The notes beneath the pieces are model-generated. The model did not search any database. It worked only from the letters and a program-made list of their open reading frames with translations, and had not been told where the DNA came from. DNA of 58,405 nucleotides from an uncultured Eubacteriales bacterium (lineage in GTDB: Bacteria > Bacillota > Clostridia > Oscillospirales > CAG-272), in NCBI GenBank assembly GCA_934385225.1, contig CAKRPQ010000003.1, positions 1-58,405 on the forward strand. The letters run 5' to 3'. Both the position numbers and the translations under genes were made by a program. This document shows, piece after piece, positions 51,063 through 58,405 of this stretch; position 1 is the first letter of the stretch, and each line of letters starts with the position of its first letter.

Positions 51063-52289
51063 ATGAATAAACTTATCGGAAACGCCGTCGTCGGGCAGTC
51101 GGGCGGACCGACCGCAGCGATAAACGCAACTCTTGCGGGCGTAATAAGAGAGGCGGAAAAGAACCGCGACGCGATAAAGACCCTTTACGGTATGAGAAAC
51201 GGTATAGAGGGACTTCTCGCGGAAAACCTTGTCGATCTTTTCGCTCTTTTTGATAGCGAAAAAAAGCTCACCCATCTTGAACATACACCCGCGTCCGCGC
51301 TCGGCTCGTGCCGAAAGAAACTCCCCGACGCAGAGAGCGACCCCGATTTTTACGACAGGCTTGTCGCCATATTCAAAAAGTACGATATAAGATATTTCTT
51401 CTATATCGGCGGTAACGATTCGATGGATACCGTCGCAAAGCTCGATACCTTTTTTGAAAATTACGACTACGATATAAGAATAATCGGCATTCCCAAGACG
51501 ATAGACAACGACCTCGTAATAACGGATCATACGCCCGGTTTCGGCTCGGCGGCAAAGTATATCGCAACGATGACGCAGGAGATACTTTGCGACTGCGCCG
51601 TCTATACTCTCCGCGCGGTGACGATTATTGAGATAATGGGAAGAGACGCGGGCTGGCTCACGGCATCGTCCGCTATCGGCAGAGCCGTTTGCGGCAGAGA
51701 ACCCGATCTCGTTTACCTGCCCGAGGTCACTTTTGACCGCGAAAAGTTCATTTCGGACGTAAATAAAGCGCTTTCGAAACATTCGAACGTCGTTGTTGCC
51801 GTCTCCGAGGGCATACGCGATGCGGACGGTAACTATATCGGCGCGTCAAGCGGCGCGACCGACGTTTTCGGACATAAATATCTCGCGGGCAGCGGTAAAA
51901 CGCTCGAACTTCTTGTCAAAAAGGAGATCGGCTGTAAGGTGCGTTCGATAGAACTTAACCTTTGCCAGAGATGCGCGTCGCACGCCGCGTCGAAAACGGA
52001 TCTCACCGAGTCCGCGTCTGTCGGCTCACACGCTGTAAGTACGGCTGTTTCGGGCATAAGCGGCGTCGTTATGACGATTCTGCGCACGTCCGATGACCCC
52101 TATACCGTCAAATACGGTATGGCAAGAGCCGAGGATATTGCGAATAAGACGAAATACGTCCCGCGCGAGTTCATAAACGCCGAGGGTAACGGCGTGACCG
52201 ACGAATGTATAAAATACCTCCTTCCGCTGATAAAAGGCGAAGTCGAACCCGAATATAAAGACGGTCTTCCCGTTCATATGGTTATCTGA
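51063..52289 (+). CDS. Phosphofructokinase, predicted pyrophosphate-dependent
   Basis: A 408-residue phosphofructokinase phosphorylating fructose-6-phosphate. VGQSGGPTAAINATL opens it. The donor-binding loop is IGGNDSMDT, and the catalytic segment is GIPKTIDNDL. In the family, Asp in place of the second Gly of GGDGS and Lys in PKTIDND mark PPi as phosphoryl donor rather than ATP, which makes the step reversible. A later EIMGRDAGWLTA segment binds fructose-6-phosphate. ATG at 51063 follows GAAGGTG. The reading frame upstream overlaps the promoter and is not translated. Confidence 0.88.
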   Translation: MNKLIGNAVVGQSGGPTAAINATLAGVIREAEKNRDAIKTLYGMRNGIEGLLAENLVDLFALFDSEKKLTHLEHTPASALGSCRKKLPDAESDPDFYDRLVAIFKKYDIRYFFYIGGNDSMDTVAKLDTFFENYDYDIRIIGIPKTIDNDLVITDHTPGFGSAAKYIATMTQEILCDCAVYTLRAVTIIEIMGRDAGWLTASSAIGRAVCGREPDLVYLPEVTFDREKFISDVNKALSKHSNVVVAVSEGIRDADGNYIGASSGATDVFGHKYLAGSGKTLELLVKKEIGCKVRSIELNLCQRCASHAASKTDLTESASVGSHAVSTAVSGISGVVMTILRTSDDPYTVKYGMARAEDIANKTKYVPREFINAEGNGVTDECIKYLLPLIKGEVEPEYKDGLPVHMVI

Positions 52290-52295
52290 AAAAAA

Positions 52296-52347
52296 GCCTC
52301 CCTTGTGTAAAGGGAGGTGGCACGGCTTGCCGTGACGGAGGGATTGT
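52296..52347 (+). repeat. Left terminal inverted repeat of the DUF559 element
   Basis: CCTCCCTT-GTGT-AAAGGGAGG hairpin, then GGCACGGCTTGCCGTG hairpin and GGAGGGATTG. It is the inverted counterpart of 52694-52741. It starts 7 bases after the phosphofructokinase stop, where it can also act as that gene's terminator, and it supplies GGAGGG as a ribosome site for the DUF559 gene. Confidence 0.85.
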
Positions 52348-52349
52348 AT

Positions 52350-52717
52350 TTGCAAAGAAAACATAATAAAGATATTGTTCCGACAGCAAAGATTTTGAGA
52401 AAGAATATGACAAAGGAAGAAAATCATCTTTGGTATGATTTTTTGCGTACATACCCTGTTCGTTTTTCCCGACAAAAGGTTCTCGGCAGATATATTGCGG
52501 ATTTTTACTGCGCCGAGGCGAGGCTTGTCATTGAACTTGACGGATCGGGGCATTACACGGCAGAAGGAAAGCGGCATGATGAGATACGCAGGCTTTTCTT
52601 GAAGGCTATGGAATTTCGGTTGTCAGAATATCGAACACGGCAATCAACAACAACTTTCGAGGTGTATGCGGTTATATAGACCGTATTGTTGAACAATCCC
52701 TCAGTCACCTGCGGTGA
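52350..52717 (+). pseudogene. DUF559 endonuclease-like protein, frameshifted
   Basis: A PD-(D/E)XK/VSR-like DUF559 protein. LRKNMTKEENHLWYDFL, VRFSRQKVLGRYIADFYC and LVIELDGSGHY are family blocks; Asp in IADFYC and Glu-Asp in IELDG are the likely nuclease residues. After 52595 the expected continuation (LEGYGISVVRIS...FRGVCGYIDRIVEQ) lies in another frame: one base is missing in CTTTTCTT (52593-52600), and the zero-frame product stops at 52679. The family frame ends at 52717, inside the right terminal repeat. The likely start is TTG at 52350, 7 bases after GGAGGG of the left repeat. Sequencing error is possible. Confidence 0.75.
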
Positions 52718-52741
52718 CAGCTCCCTTTACACAAGGGAGCC
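52694..52741 (-). repeat. Right terminal inverted repeat of the DUF559 element
   Basis: CAATCCCTCAGTCACCTGCGG then CTCCCTT-TACA-CAAGGGAG: the inverted partner of the left repeat (shared AGGGATTG and CTCCCTTGTGTAAAGGGAG). It is nearly identical to the right end of composite repeat A (8262-8310). Confidence 0.85.
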
Positions 52742-52805
52742 TTTTTGTTTTGCCGATTTCACATTTTGTGCAAAATGACGATTTTTCGGTTTTGCAAAAA
52801 AAGTG

Positions 52806-52834
52806 TTGACAAATATAGTGTTATAATGTATTAT
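52806..52834 (+). promoter_or_regulatory. Promoter of the lipoprotein gene
   Basis: TTGACA (52806-52811), 17-base spacer, TATTAT (52829-52834). Confidence 0.8.
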
Positions 52835-52856
52835 AATATACAGGGGGGTATGGATT

Positions 52857-53786
52857 ATGAAAAATGTAATTAAAACTATTCTTGTATTTATCTCAATCGT
52901 ACTCATTTTCTCTCTTGTATCCTGCGGAAAAGCGGTCAGCGGTACAGACGCCGATACAGAAACGCGCACCGACACCCTGACGGAAACCGAAAAGGGCGAA
53001 ACAAATGAAATCGACACAGGAATGCGCGGCACAGACTGCTATTTTGATACAGAAATTCGTGCATATACCGTGAGAGAAAAGCTTGAATTCCTTTATCCTC
53101 TCCACGTCGAGTGGGGTGACACTGTCGAGCTTCCCGCGCGATATAAAGTTTTTGATGATTGTTCGCTTGTTGCGGTCAAGGTCATAGATGAGTACAGCTA
53201 TTTCTATGGTGATGGTTCGGAGCGCATGAAGTGGCTCTCCGAAAAGGCGAAGATTACGCTTGACGGTAAATATGACGACATTATTCTCGTTCAGTCGGGC
53301 GTCTCACACGAAAAGGGCACGGAAGCGATCATTTTCGCCGAGAACGGCGGAGTTTACGCAAAAAAGGACAGCAGCCACATTCCCGACCTTTGCCGCATCG
53401 CCGTTTATCTTACGGAGGATTCCGCCGTATATTCGAGTAGTTTCCTTTGTAAATACAAGGAATACCGTGAAACGTATTTCAGAGAGGAGCTTTGCGCACC
53501 CTGCGTTTTCCCGATCGAAAACGGCGCGCTTCGTATGCCCGTAGAAAGAGCGAAATTCGACGATATGGAGAAACTCGTCGAGTACTCGGAGCCGCGGTGG
53601 ATCATGTCGTCGATTGCCGATTTCTGCTATATTGTCGAAATCCTTGACAGATATTCCGAAAAGACGGGTGATAATTTCACCTTTGCCGACGGCATGACGG
53701 CAGAACAGTTTGATACATATATGAAGAAAGCAATGGAGATCGAATTTAGCTTTTATAAGGACGACCTCGGGCTTAATGTCTATTGA
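52857..53786 (+). CDS. Hypothetical lipoprotein with Thr/Glu linker
   Basis: A 309-residue predicted lipoprotein: signal peptide with lipobox FSLVSC (Cys about residue 22), a 30-residue Thr/Asp/Glu linker of the same style as in the deacetylase lipoprotein, then a globular domain of about 240 residues that I do not recognise. That domain contains DDIILVQSGVSHEKGTEAIIF and an AEQFDTYMKKAMEIEF tail. It is monocistronic with its own promoter and terminator. A surface or wall-associated role is all that can be said. Confidence 0.72.
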   Translation: MKNVIKTILVFISIVLIFSLVSCGKAVSGTDADTETRTDTLTETEKGETNEIDTGMRGTDCYFDTEIRAYTVREKLEFLYPLHVEWGDTVELPARYKVFDDCSLVAVKVIDEYSYFYGDGSERMKWLSEKAKITLDGKYDDIILVQSGVSHEKGTEAIIFAENGGVYAKKDSSHIPDLCRIAVYLTEDSAVYSSSFLCKYKEYRETYFREELCAPCVFPIENGALRMPVERAKFDDMEKLVEYSEPRWIMSSIADFCYIVEILDRYSEKTGDNFTFADGMTAEQFDTYMKKAMEIEFSFYKDDLGLNVY

Positions 53787-53799
53787 TTATGCTGCCGAT

Positions 53800-53833
53800 A
53801 AAAAACAAGAGCGGAAAACCGCTCTTGTTTTTT
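53800..53833. terminator. Bidirectional terminator
   Basis: AAAAACAAGAGCGG - AAAA - CCGCTCTTGTTTTTT, a 14-bp perfect stem with A and T tracts on its two sides, between the lipoprotein gene and nrdG. Confidence 0.92.
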
Positions 53834-53835
53834 AT

Positions 53836-54372
53836 TTATCCGCGTCTTACGCCGTCGTCCCAGAGAACGACAGTACCGAGCTCGCGCGTTTTCGGAATGT
53901 CGATAAGGCGCTGGTTCGACGAGCCTCGGAAGCGCAGGGAAATGTCCTTTTTCGCTTCGACAAACCGTCCGTCTACGAGAACGTCGATATATGACAGCAT
54001 TTTGTCGGTAAATTCGCAGTGAGGGTGCGTTCCGACCGTCGTCAGTTCCTCGTATGTGTACCCGGAAAACGCCCAAATAGTTTTCTGCGGGTATTTTTTC
54101 TTTATCCTTTCAAGCAGACCCGCGAGAACGGCTTGATTTTCGGGTTCAAACGGCTCGCCGCCAAGAACTGTAAAACCGTTTATATAGCTCGGTTCGAGCA
54201 TTTTCATAATTTCGGCTTCTGTTTCCGCATTGAACGGCTTTCCGTAGTCAAAATCCCACGTCTGCTTCTGAAAACAGTGCTCGCAGCAGTTGCGGCAGCC
54301 CGAAACGAAAAGCGTTATGCGAACGCCCGTCCCGTTTGCGATGTCGCAGTCTTTAATTTCGCCGTAGTGCAT
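53836..54372 (-). CDS. nrdG: Anaerobic ribonucleotide reductase activating protein
   Basis: Radical SAM activase (178 aa) that installs the glycyl radical on NrdD. The SAM cluster motif reads CRNCCEHC (C-x3-C-x2-C, about residues 26-33), followed by FTVLGGEPF and TIWAFSGYTYEEL. It lies 15 bases after nrdD on the same transcript, with GGAGG before its ATG. It ends 3 bases from a strong terminator. Confidence 0.95.
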   Translation of the reverse strand: MHYGEIKDCDIANGTGVRITLFVSGCRNCCEHCFQKQTWDFDYGKPFNAETEAEIMKMLEPSYINGFTVLGGEPFEPENQAVLAGLLERIKKKYPQKTIWAFSGYTYEELTTVGTHPHCEFTDKMLSYIDVLVDGRFVEAKKDISLRFRGSSNQRLIDIPKTRELGTVVLWDDGVRRG

Positions 54373-54387
54373 ATTTCCTCCCTTTTA

Positions 54388-56565
54388 TCAGAGGTGAAGA
54401 ACTCTCTCTTTTATCTCCTGCGTGCGTCCCTGGTTCCAGAACTGCGTGCCGATGTAGCCGCAGGTGCGGCGGGCCACATTCATCTTGTCCTGGTCGGTGT
54501 TGCCGCACTTCGGGCATACCCAGACGAGCTTTCCGCCGCGGTCCTCAACGACGATCTCGCCGTCATAGCCGCATACCTGGCAGTAGTCGCTCTTTGTGTT
54601 AAGCTCCGCGTAGATGATGTTGTCGTAGATGAATTTCATAACTTCAAGCACAGCGTCGAGGTTGTCCTGCATATCGGGGACTTCGACGTAGCTGATAGCG
54701 CCTCCGGGCGAAAGATGCTGGAACTGCGCCTCAAATTTGAGCTTGTCGAAAGCGTTTATCTTCTCCGTGACGTGGACGTGATAGCTGTTCGTGATGTAAC
54801 CCTTGTCCGTTATGCCCTTGATTATGCCGAAACGCTTTTGCAGGCACTTTGCGAACTTGTAAGTCGTCGATTCAAGCGGCGTTCCGTAGAGGGAGAAGTC
54901 GATGTTGTGTTCCGCCTTCCACTTTTTGCAGGCGGCGTTCATATGGTTCATTATTTCGAGCGCGAAAGGCGTTGCGGTGGGGTCTGTGTGGCTCTTGCCC
55001 GTCATGTATTTCACACATTCGTAAAGACCCGCGTAGCCGAGGGATATTGTCGAATATCCTCCGTAGAGGAGTTTGTCTATCGTCTCGCCCTTTTTGAGTC
55101 TCGCGCACGCGCCGTACTGCCAGAGTATAGGAGCGACATCGGAAAGCGTGCCTTTCAGTCTGTTGTGGCGGCACATAAGCGCGCGGTGACAGAGTTCGAG
55201 ACGTTCGTCGAATATCTTCCGGAATTTTTCTATATTTCCGCCCGACGAAAGCGCAATATCGGGGAGGTTGAGCGTTACAACGCCCTGATTGAAGCGGCCG
55301 TAATATTTCGGTTCGTTCGTGACGGGATCTACATAAGGCGTGAGGAAGCTGCGGCAGCCCATGCACGGGTAGCAGTGACCCTCGCCGTTCTTGTCGATTT
55401 TGAGTTCGAGCATCTTCTTTTCGGAGATGTAGTCGGGAACCATTCTCTTCGCCGTGCATTTTGCGGCGAGCTTTGTAAGATAGTAATAGGGCGAGTCGTC
55501 GTGAATGTTCTGTTCTTCGAGAACGTAAATGAGCTTCGGGAACGCGGGCGTTACCCATACGCCCTGCTCGTTCTTTACGCCGCGGCAACGCTGTTCGAGG
55601 ACTTCCTCTATTATCATGGCAAGGTCTTTCTTTTCCTGCTCGTTTTTCGCCTCGCCGAGGTACATAAATACCGTGACGAAAGGCGCCTGTCCGTTTGTCG
55701 TGAGGAGCGTGACGACCTGATACTGTATCGTTTGAACGCCGCGTTTTACCTCGTCGCGCAGTCTTCGTTCGACAAGCTCCGTGACCTGTGCGTCCGAAAG
55801 CTCTCTGCCGATTTCCTTGTTTTCTTCAAGCACGTCGCGGCGTATTTTTTCGCGGCTGACCTGAACGAACGGCGCGAGGTGCGTGAGTGAAATCGACTGA
55901 CCGCCGTACTGGTTCGACGCGACCTGCGCGATTATCTGCGTCGCGATGTTGCACGCCGTCGAGAACGAGTGCGGACGTTCGATAAGAGTACCCGTTATGA
56001 CCGTTCCGTTGTTGAGCATATCTTCAAGGTTGACAAGATCGCAGTTGTGCATATGCTGTGCGAAATAGTCGGCGTCGTGGAAGTGAATTATTCCCTCGTT
56101 ATGCGCGTCGACAATTTCCTGCGGGAGCAGGATACGGTTCGTGATGTCCCTTGAAACCTCGCCCGCCATATAGTCTCTCTGCGTGGAGTTTATAATGGGA
56201 TTCTTGTTTGAGTTTTCCTGCTTTGCCTCTTCGTTGTTGCACTCTATAAGGCTGAGTATCTTGTCGTCCGTCGTATTCGACTGGCGGACGAGCGTGCGGG
56301 TATAGCGGTAGGTTATATATGATTTTGCCACTTCAAACGCCCCGTGTGCCATTATATGATGCTCCACCATATCCTGAATTTCTTCGACCGACGGCGAGCG
56401 ACCGAGTTTTTCGCACGCGAGAACGACGCTCTCCGAGATGCGTTGTATCTGCATAGGCGTGAGGCGCGACGCCTCATCGACCGTTTCGTTCGCCTTTTCG
56501 ATGGCGGTCATTATCTTTGTTATGTTGAAATCTACTTCCGAACCGTTGCGTTTGATGACTTTCAT
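54388..56565 (-). CDS. nrdD: Anaerobic (class III) ribonucleoside-triphosphate reductase
   Basis: Makes deoxynucleotides without oxygen (725 aa). N-terminal ATP-cone (VIKRNGSEVDFNITKIM), catalytic barrel (HIMAHGAFEVAKSYITYRYTR; DLVNLEDMLNNGT; CMGCRSFLTPYV), Zn ribbon CQVCGYDG ... CPKCGN near the C-terminus, and the glycyl-radical loop RRTCGYIGTQFW. The start at 56565 follows GGAGAAAAACAACGG. A 32-codon upstream extension runs into the promoter and is rejected. Confidence 0.96.
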   Translation of the reverse strand: MKVIKRNGSEVDFNITKIMTAIEKANETVDEASRLTPMQIQRISESVVLACEKLGRSPSVEEIQDMVEHHIMAHGAFEVAKSYITYRYTRTLVRQSNTTDDKILSLIECNNEEAKQENSNKNPIINSTQRDYMAGEVSRDITNRILLPQEIVDAHNEGIIHFHDADYFAQHMHNCDLVNLEDMLNNGTVITGTLIERPHSFSTACNIATQIIAQVASNQYGGQSISLTHLAPFVQVSREKIRRDVLEENKEIGRELSDAQVTELVERRLRDEVKRGVQTIQYQVVTLLTTNGQAPFVTVFMYLGEAKNEQEKKDLAMIIEEVLEQRCRGVKNEQGVWVTPAFPKLIYVLEEQNIHDDSPYYYLTKLAAKCTAKRMVPDYISEKKMLELKIDKNGEGHCYPCMGCRSFLTPYVDPVTNEPKYYGRFNQGVVTLNLPDIALSSGGNIEKFRKIFDERLELCHRALMCRHNRLKGTLSDVAPILWQYGACARLKKGETIDKLLYGGYSTISLGYAGLYECVKYMTGKSHTDPTATPFALEIMNHMNAACKKWKAEHNIDFSLYGTPLESTTYKFAKCLQKRFGIIKGITDKGYITNSYHVHVTEKINAFDKLKFEAQFQHLSPGGAISYVEVPDMQDNLDAVLEVMKFIYDNIIYAELNTKSDYCQVCGYDGEIVVEDRGGKLVWVCPKCGNTDQDKMNVARRTCGYIGTQFWNQGRTQEIKERVLHL

Positions 56566-56616
56566 TTCCGTTGTTTTTCTCCTTTTTGTATTTCTTTTTT
56601 TATTTGCGGCAAAAAT

Positions 56617-56662
56617 ATTATAGCATATATTGTGTGTGATGTCAAGAGTAAATAACAACATT
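56617..56662 (-). promoter_or_regulatory. nrdDG promoter with candidate NrdR boxes
   Basis: On the minus strand TTGACA (56640-56645), 17-base spacer, TATAAT (56617-56622). Two partial matches to the NrdR box consensus, ATACTAAATGTTGT upstream and ACACAATATATGCT inside the spacer (each about 11 of 14 positions), have starts 33 bases apart, roughly three helical turns. Confidence 0.6.
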
Positions 56663-56786
56663 TAGTATTTTTAAGTGTTTTGACGAAAAGTGCTTCCGCA
56701 CGTGTTAATTAAGACCGCAATTTGTATAAATCTTTTACCGCTCTGACGCGCGCTTTTGAAAAGTTGTACAAAAATCGTTTTTTGCC

Positions 56787-56815
56787 TTGACTTATCCGCA
56801 AAAATATCGTAAAAT
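56787..56815 (+). promoter_or_regulatory. Promoter of the PTS-type IIC gene
   Basis: TTGACT (56787-56792), 17-base spacer, TAAAAT (56810-56815). Its position shows that the gene cannot start before about 56822. Confidence 0.82.
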
Positions 56816-56858
56816 ATATATTAAATATAGTAAAAAACGGAAAGGCAAGGTTGGGGCA

Positions 56859-57926
56859 TTGAAATTTAAGGATTTTTTGAAGAAAAAGAACGTCGAACTC
56901 TCGGCGAAGAAGTATTTTATCGACGCGATGGGAGCTATGGCGCTCGGACTTTTCTCCACTCTTCTGATAGGGACAATTTTTGACACGATAGGAAAGTACA
57001 TACCGGGGGCTTTCGGCGAATTTCTCATTCAGTGCGCGAGCTTTGCAAAGCAGGTGAGCGGCGCCGTTATCGGAATTGCCGTCGCTAATTCTCTTTCCGC
57101 GCCGCCGCTCGTAATGTTCAGCGCGGGTGTCGTCGGTCAGGCGGGATATGCGCTCGGTTCAATCTTCACAATAGGCGGCGCGGAAAAAACGCTTACCGCG
57201 GGACCTGCGGGCGCGTATATCGCCGTTCTTATCGCGGTCGAACTCGGAAAAATCGTCTCGAAGGAGACGAAAGTAGATATTATAGTCACGCCGACGGTGA
57301 CGATACTTTCGGGTCTCGGCATAGCGAAGCTCGTCTGCCCCGCGATCGCGTGGGCGATGTACTATCTCGGTGACTTCATCAACAGAACGACGGAGCTGCG
57401 CCCGTTCGTTATGGGAATAATCATTTCCGTCGTTGTCGGTATAATACTTACTCTCCCGATAAGTTCGGCGGCGATCTGTGCCATGATCGGCATTTCGGGA
57501 CTTGCGGGCGGTGCTGCGGCGGCAGGGTGCTGCGCGCAGATGGTCGGCTTTGCCGTTATCAGCTTCCGCGAGAATAAATGGGGCGGCATCGTCGCGCAGG
57601 GACTCGGCACGTCGATGCTTCAAATGGGCAATATCGTGAAAAAACCGATAATATGGCTGCCCGCGACGCTCGCGTCAGCCGTGACGGGACCGATTTCGAC
57701 CATGATATTCAAGCTCGAATGTACGGGCGTTTCGGCAGGTATGGGTACCTGCGGTCTTGTCGGACCTCTCGGTATCATTTCCGCGACGGAAGAAAAGGGC
57801 GTTATGTTCTGGATCGGACTTGCGCTCGTCTGCGTCGTGCTTCCCGCAGTGCTTTCGCTCGTTTTCAATGAGATCCTCCGCGCGATGAAGCTCGTTAAAA
57901 CGGGAGATATGAAGCTGGAACTTTGA
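56859..57926 (+). CDS. PTS-type IIC membrane protein (EIIC_2 family)
   Basis: A 355-residue multi-spanning membrane protein of the PTS EIIC_2 family, with Gly/Ala-rich helices: AVIGIAVANSLSAPPLVMFS, AAAAGCCAQMVGFAVISFREN, STMIFKLECTGVSAGMGTCG and GLVGPLGII. No IIA or IIB gene is adjacent, and the family includes members of unknown substrate, so true phosphotransfer coupling is uncertain. The start is set at TTG 56859 because the promoter overlaps any longer frame; AAGG lies 8 bases upstream. A terminator follows. Confidence 0.75.
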   Translation: MKFKDFLKKKNVELSAKKYFIDAMGAMALGLFSTLLIGTIFDTIGKYIPGAFGEFLIQCASFAKQVSGAVIGIAVANSLSAPPLVMFSAGVVGQAGYALGSIFTIGGAEKTLTAGPAGAYIAVLIAVELGKIVSKETKVDIIVTPTVTILSGLGIAKLVCPAIAWAMYYLGDFINRTTELRPFVMGIIISVVVGIILTLPISSAAICAMIGISGLAGGAAAAGCCAQMVGFAVISFRENKWGGIVAQGLGTSMLQMGNIVKKPIIWLPATLASAVTGPISTMIFKLECTGVSAGMGTCGLVGPLGIISATEEKGVMFWIGLALVCVVLPAVLSLVFNEILRAMKLVKTGDMKLEL

Positions 57927-57949
57927 TTTTTAGAAAGTGCAAAAGAGTA

Positions 57950-57980
57950 CCCGCCGCAGAAATTGCGGCGGGCTTTTGTT
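57950..57980 (+). terminator. Terminator of the PTS-type IIC gene
   Basis: CCCGCCGCA - GAAAT - TGCGGCGGG followed by CTTTTGTT. Confidence 0.88.
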
Positions 57981-58126
57981 ATATATCAGATGATTTTCGC
58001 GTTACAGGATTCGGAACCTAAACTTTGATTGCGTGCGCAATCAAAGCGGAAAGTTTCGCAAAATGTATCTGTAAGATGAGGTGCACGTGAAACTTTCATG
58101 CACGTTTGGCTACCTATCGCTGTGAC
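57981..58126. other. Non-coding stretch with inverted repeats
   Basis: No gene is supported between 57927 and 58166. It holds a perfect 10-bp hairpin CTTTGATTGC-GTGC-GCAATCAAAG (about 58022-58045), a second hairpin on GTGCACGTGAAA (58081 on), and at 58000-58018 a short near-copy of the tRNA T-arm complement (ACAGGATTCGGAACCT, one base longer than in the tRNA at 58178-58192). Confidence 0.5.
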
Positions 58127-58166
58127 AAAAAAAACAACGGACAGGTAAACCCCGTCCGTTGTTTTT
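58127..58166 (-). terminator. Terminator of the tRNA-Pro gene
   Basis: ACAACGGAC pairs with GTCCGTTGT, with A and T tracts on both sides; on the minus strand it directly follows the CCA end of the tRNA. Confidence 0.88.
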
Positions 58167-58243
58167 TGGTCGGAGTGACAGGATTCGAACCTGCGGCCTC
58201 TTGGTCCCGAACCAAGCGCACTACCAAGCTGTGCCACACCCCG
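58167..58243 (-). tRNA. tRNA-Pro, anticodon CGG
   Basis: Minus-strand cloverleaf with acceptor CGGGGTG / CACTCCG (one G-T pair), discriminator A and encoded CCA. The anticodon arm CTTGG-TTCGGGA-CCAAG gives anticodon CGG (codon CCG), and the T arm contains GGTTCGAATCC. It reads 77 bases including CCA. Confidence 0.96.
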
Positions 58244-58273
58244 TTTTCGCATATTTAATTCAACGTATCATCT

Positions 58274-58302
58274 ATTTTACCACGCTTTCCCCATTTTGTC
58301 AA
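58274..58302 (-). promoter_or_regulatory. Promoter of tRNA-Pro
   Basis: On the minus strand TTGACA (58297-58302), 17-base spacer, TAAAAT (58274-58279), about 24 bases before the mature tRNA start. Confidence 0.87.
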
Positions 58303-58359
58303 GGTGTTTTTGAAATTTATAAAAAAAATAAAATGTTTACTTATTTGTAAAAATCATAG

Positions 58360-58390
58360 GTTGACTTGAACCGCCCATATGATGTATAAT
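58360..58390 (+). promoter_or_regulatory. Promoter of a gene beyond the window
   Basis: TTGACT near 58360 and TATAAT at 58385-58390, about 17-18 bases apart, pointing out of the window. Confidence 0.7.
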
Positions 58391-58405
58391 TTAGAAAAAA
58401 TGCGG

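Noticed and set aside
57986..58350. Small open frames over the tRNA on both strands (VAQLGSALGSGPRG... and DRIRTCGLLVPNQ...)
   Set aside because: These are well-known spurious translations of tRNA genes and their complements.

Overview
The window looks like one chromosomal stretch of a spore-forming, strictly anaerobic member of the Clostridia (gut Oscillospirales-like; inferred). The grounds are a sigma-K gene, an oxygen-sensitive class III ribonucleotide reductase, a V-type ATPase, a pyrophosphate-type phosphofructokinase, T-box and manganese riboswitch leaders, many TTGACA-17-TATAAT promoters, and a composite intergenic repeat typical of this kind of genome. Coding DNA is moderately GC-rich and intergenic DNA is AT-rich.

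Layout. 1-1007: tail of a V-type ATPase operon, whose first 73 bases look spliced to an unrelated acetyltransferase on the other strand. 1128-4662: a cytoplasmic GH26 enzyme, two lipoproteins (one a polysaccharide deacetylase) and an alkyl-DNA repair protein. 4745-7983: a tyrosine T-box-controlled ABC importer whose binding protein appears circularly permuted. 8399-11468: a secreted LRR-GH26 mannanase and a second deacetylase. 11594-16173: the conserved rpmH-rnpA-yidD-yidC-jag-mnmE block, without dnaA or mnmG next to it. 16711-20500: a very large S-layer-type protein with a structured leader. 21192-27588: AraC regulators, a P-type ATPase under a yybP-ykoY (Mn2+) riboswitch, an ECF S component and a pseudouridine synthase. 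27711-38935: an energy-metabolism operon. 39404-46732: a lipoprotein, an AraC regulator and an amino-sugar/sugar-epimerase operon ending in nagB-nagA. 46748-50218: a glycosidase and DMT transporter divergent from an AraC regulator. 50245-52289: sigK and pfp. 52296-52741: a DUF559 gene between inverted repeats. 52806-57926: lipoprotein, nrdG-nrdD, PTS-type IIC permease. 58167-58243: tRNA-Pro(CGG).

The most interesting block is 27806-38935. It encodes a lactate/malate-dehydrogenase-fold enzyme with the malate-type Arg, fumarase, HdrB, HdrC, HdrA, an MvhD-like protein, three Flx-like subunits, a 2Fe-2S/4Fe-4S protein and a fumarate-reductase-type flavoprotein with no membrane anchor. Read together this is the reductive branch oxaloacetate-malate-fumarate-succinate joined to a soluble NADH-oxidising Hdr-Flx bifurcation module. 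I infer that fumarate may be the high-potential acceptor that drives ferredoxin reduction by NADH. Other notable points are the permuted binding protein, the modular intergenic repeats whose hairpin stems co-vary between copies, the frameshifted DUF559 element whose terminal repeat supplies a ribosome binding site, and the pseudoknot-like S-layer leader.
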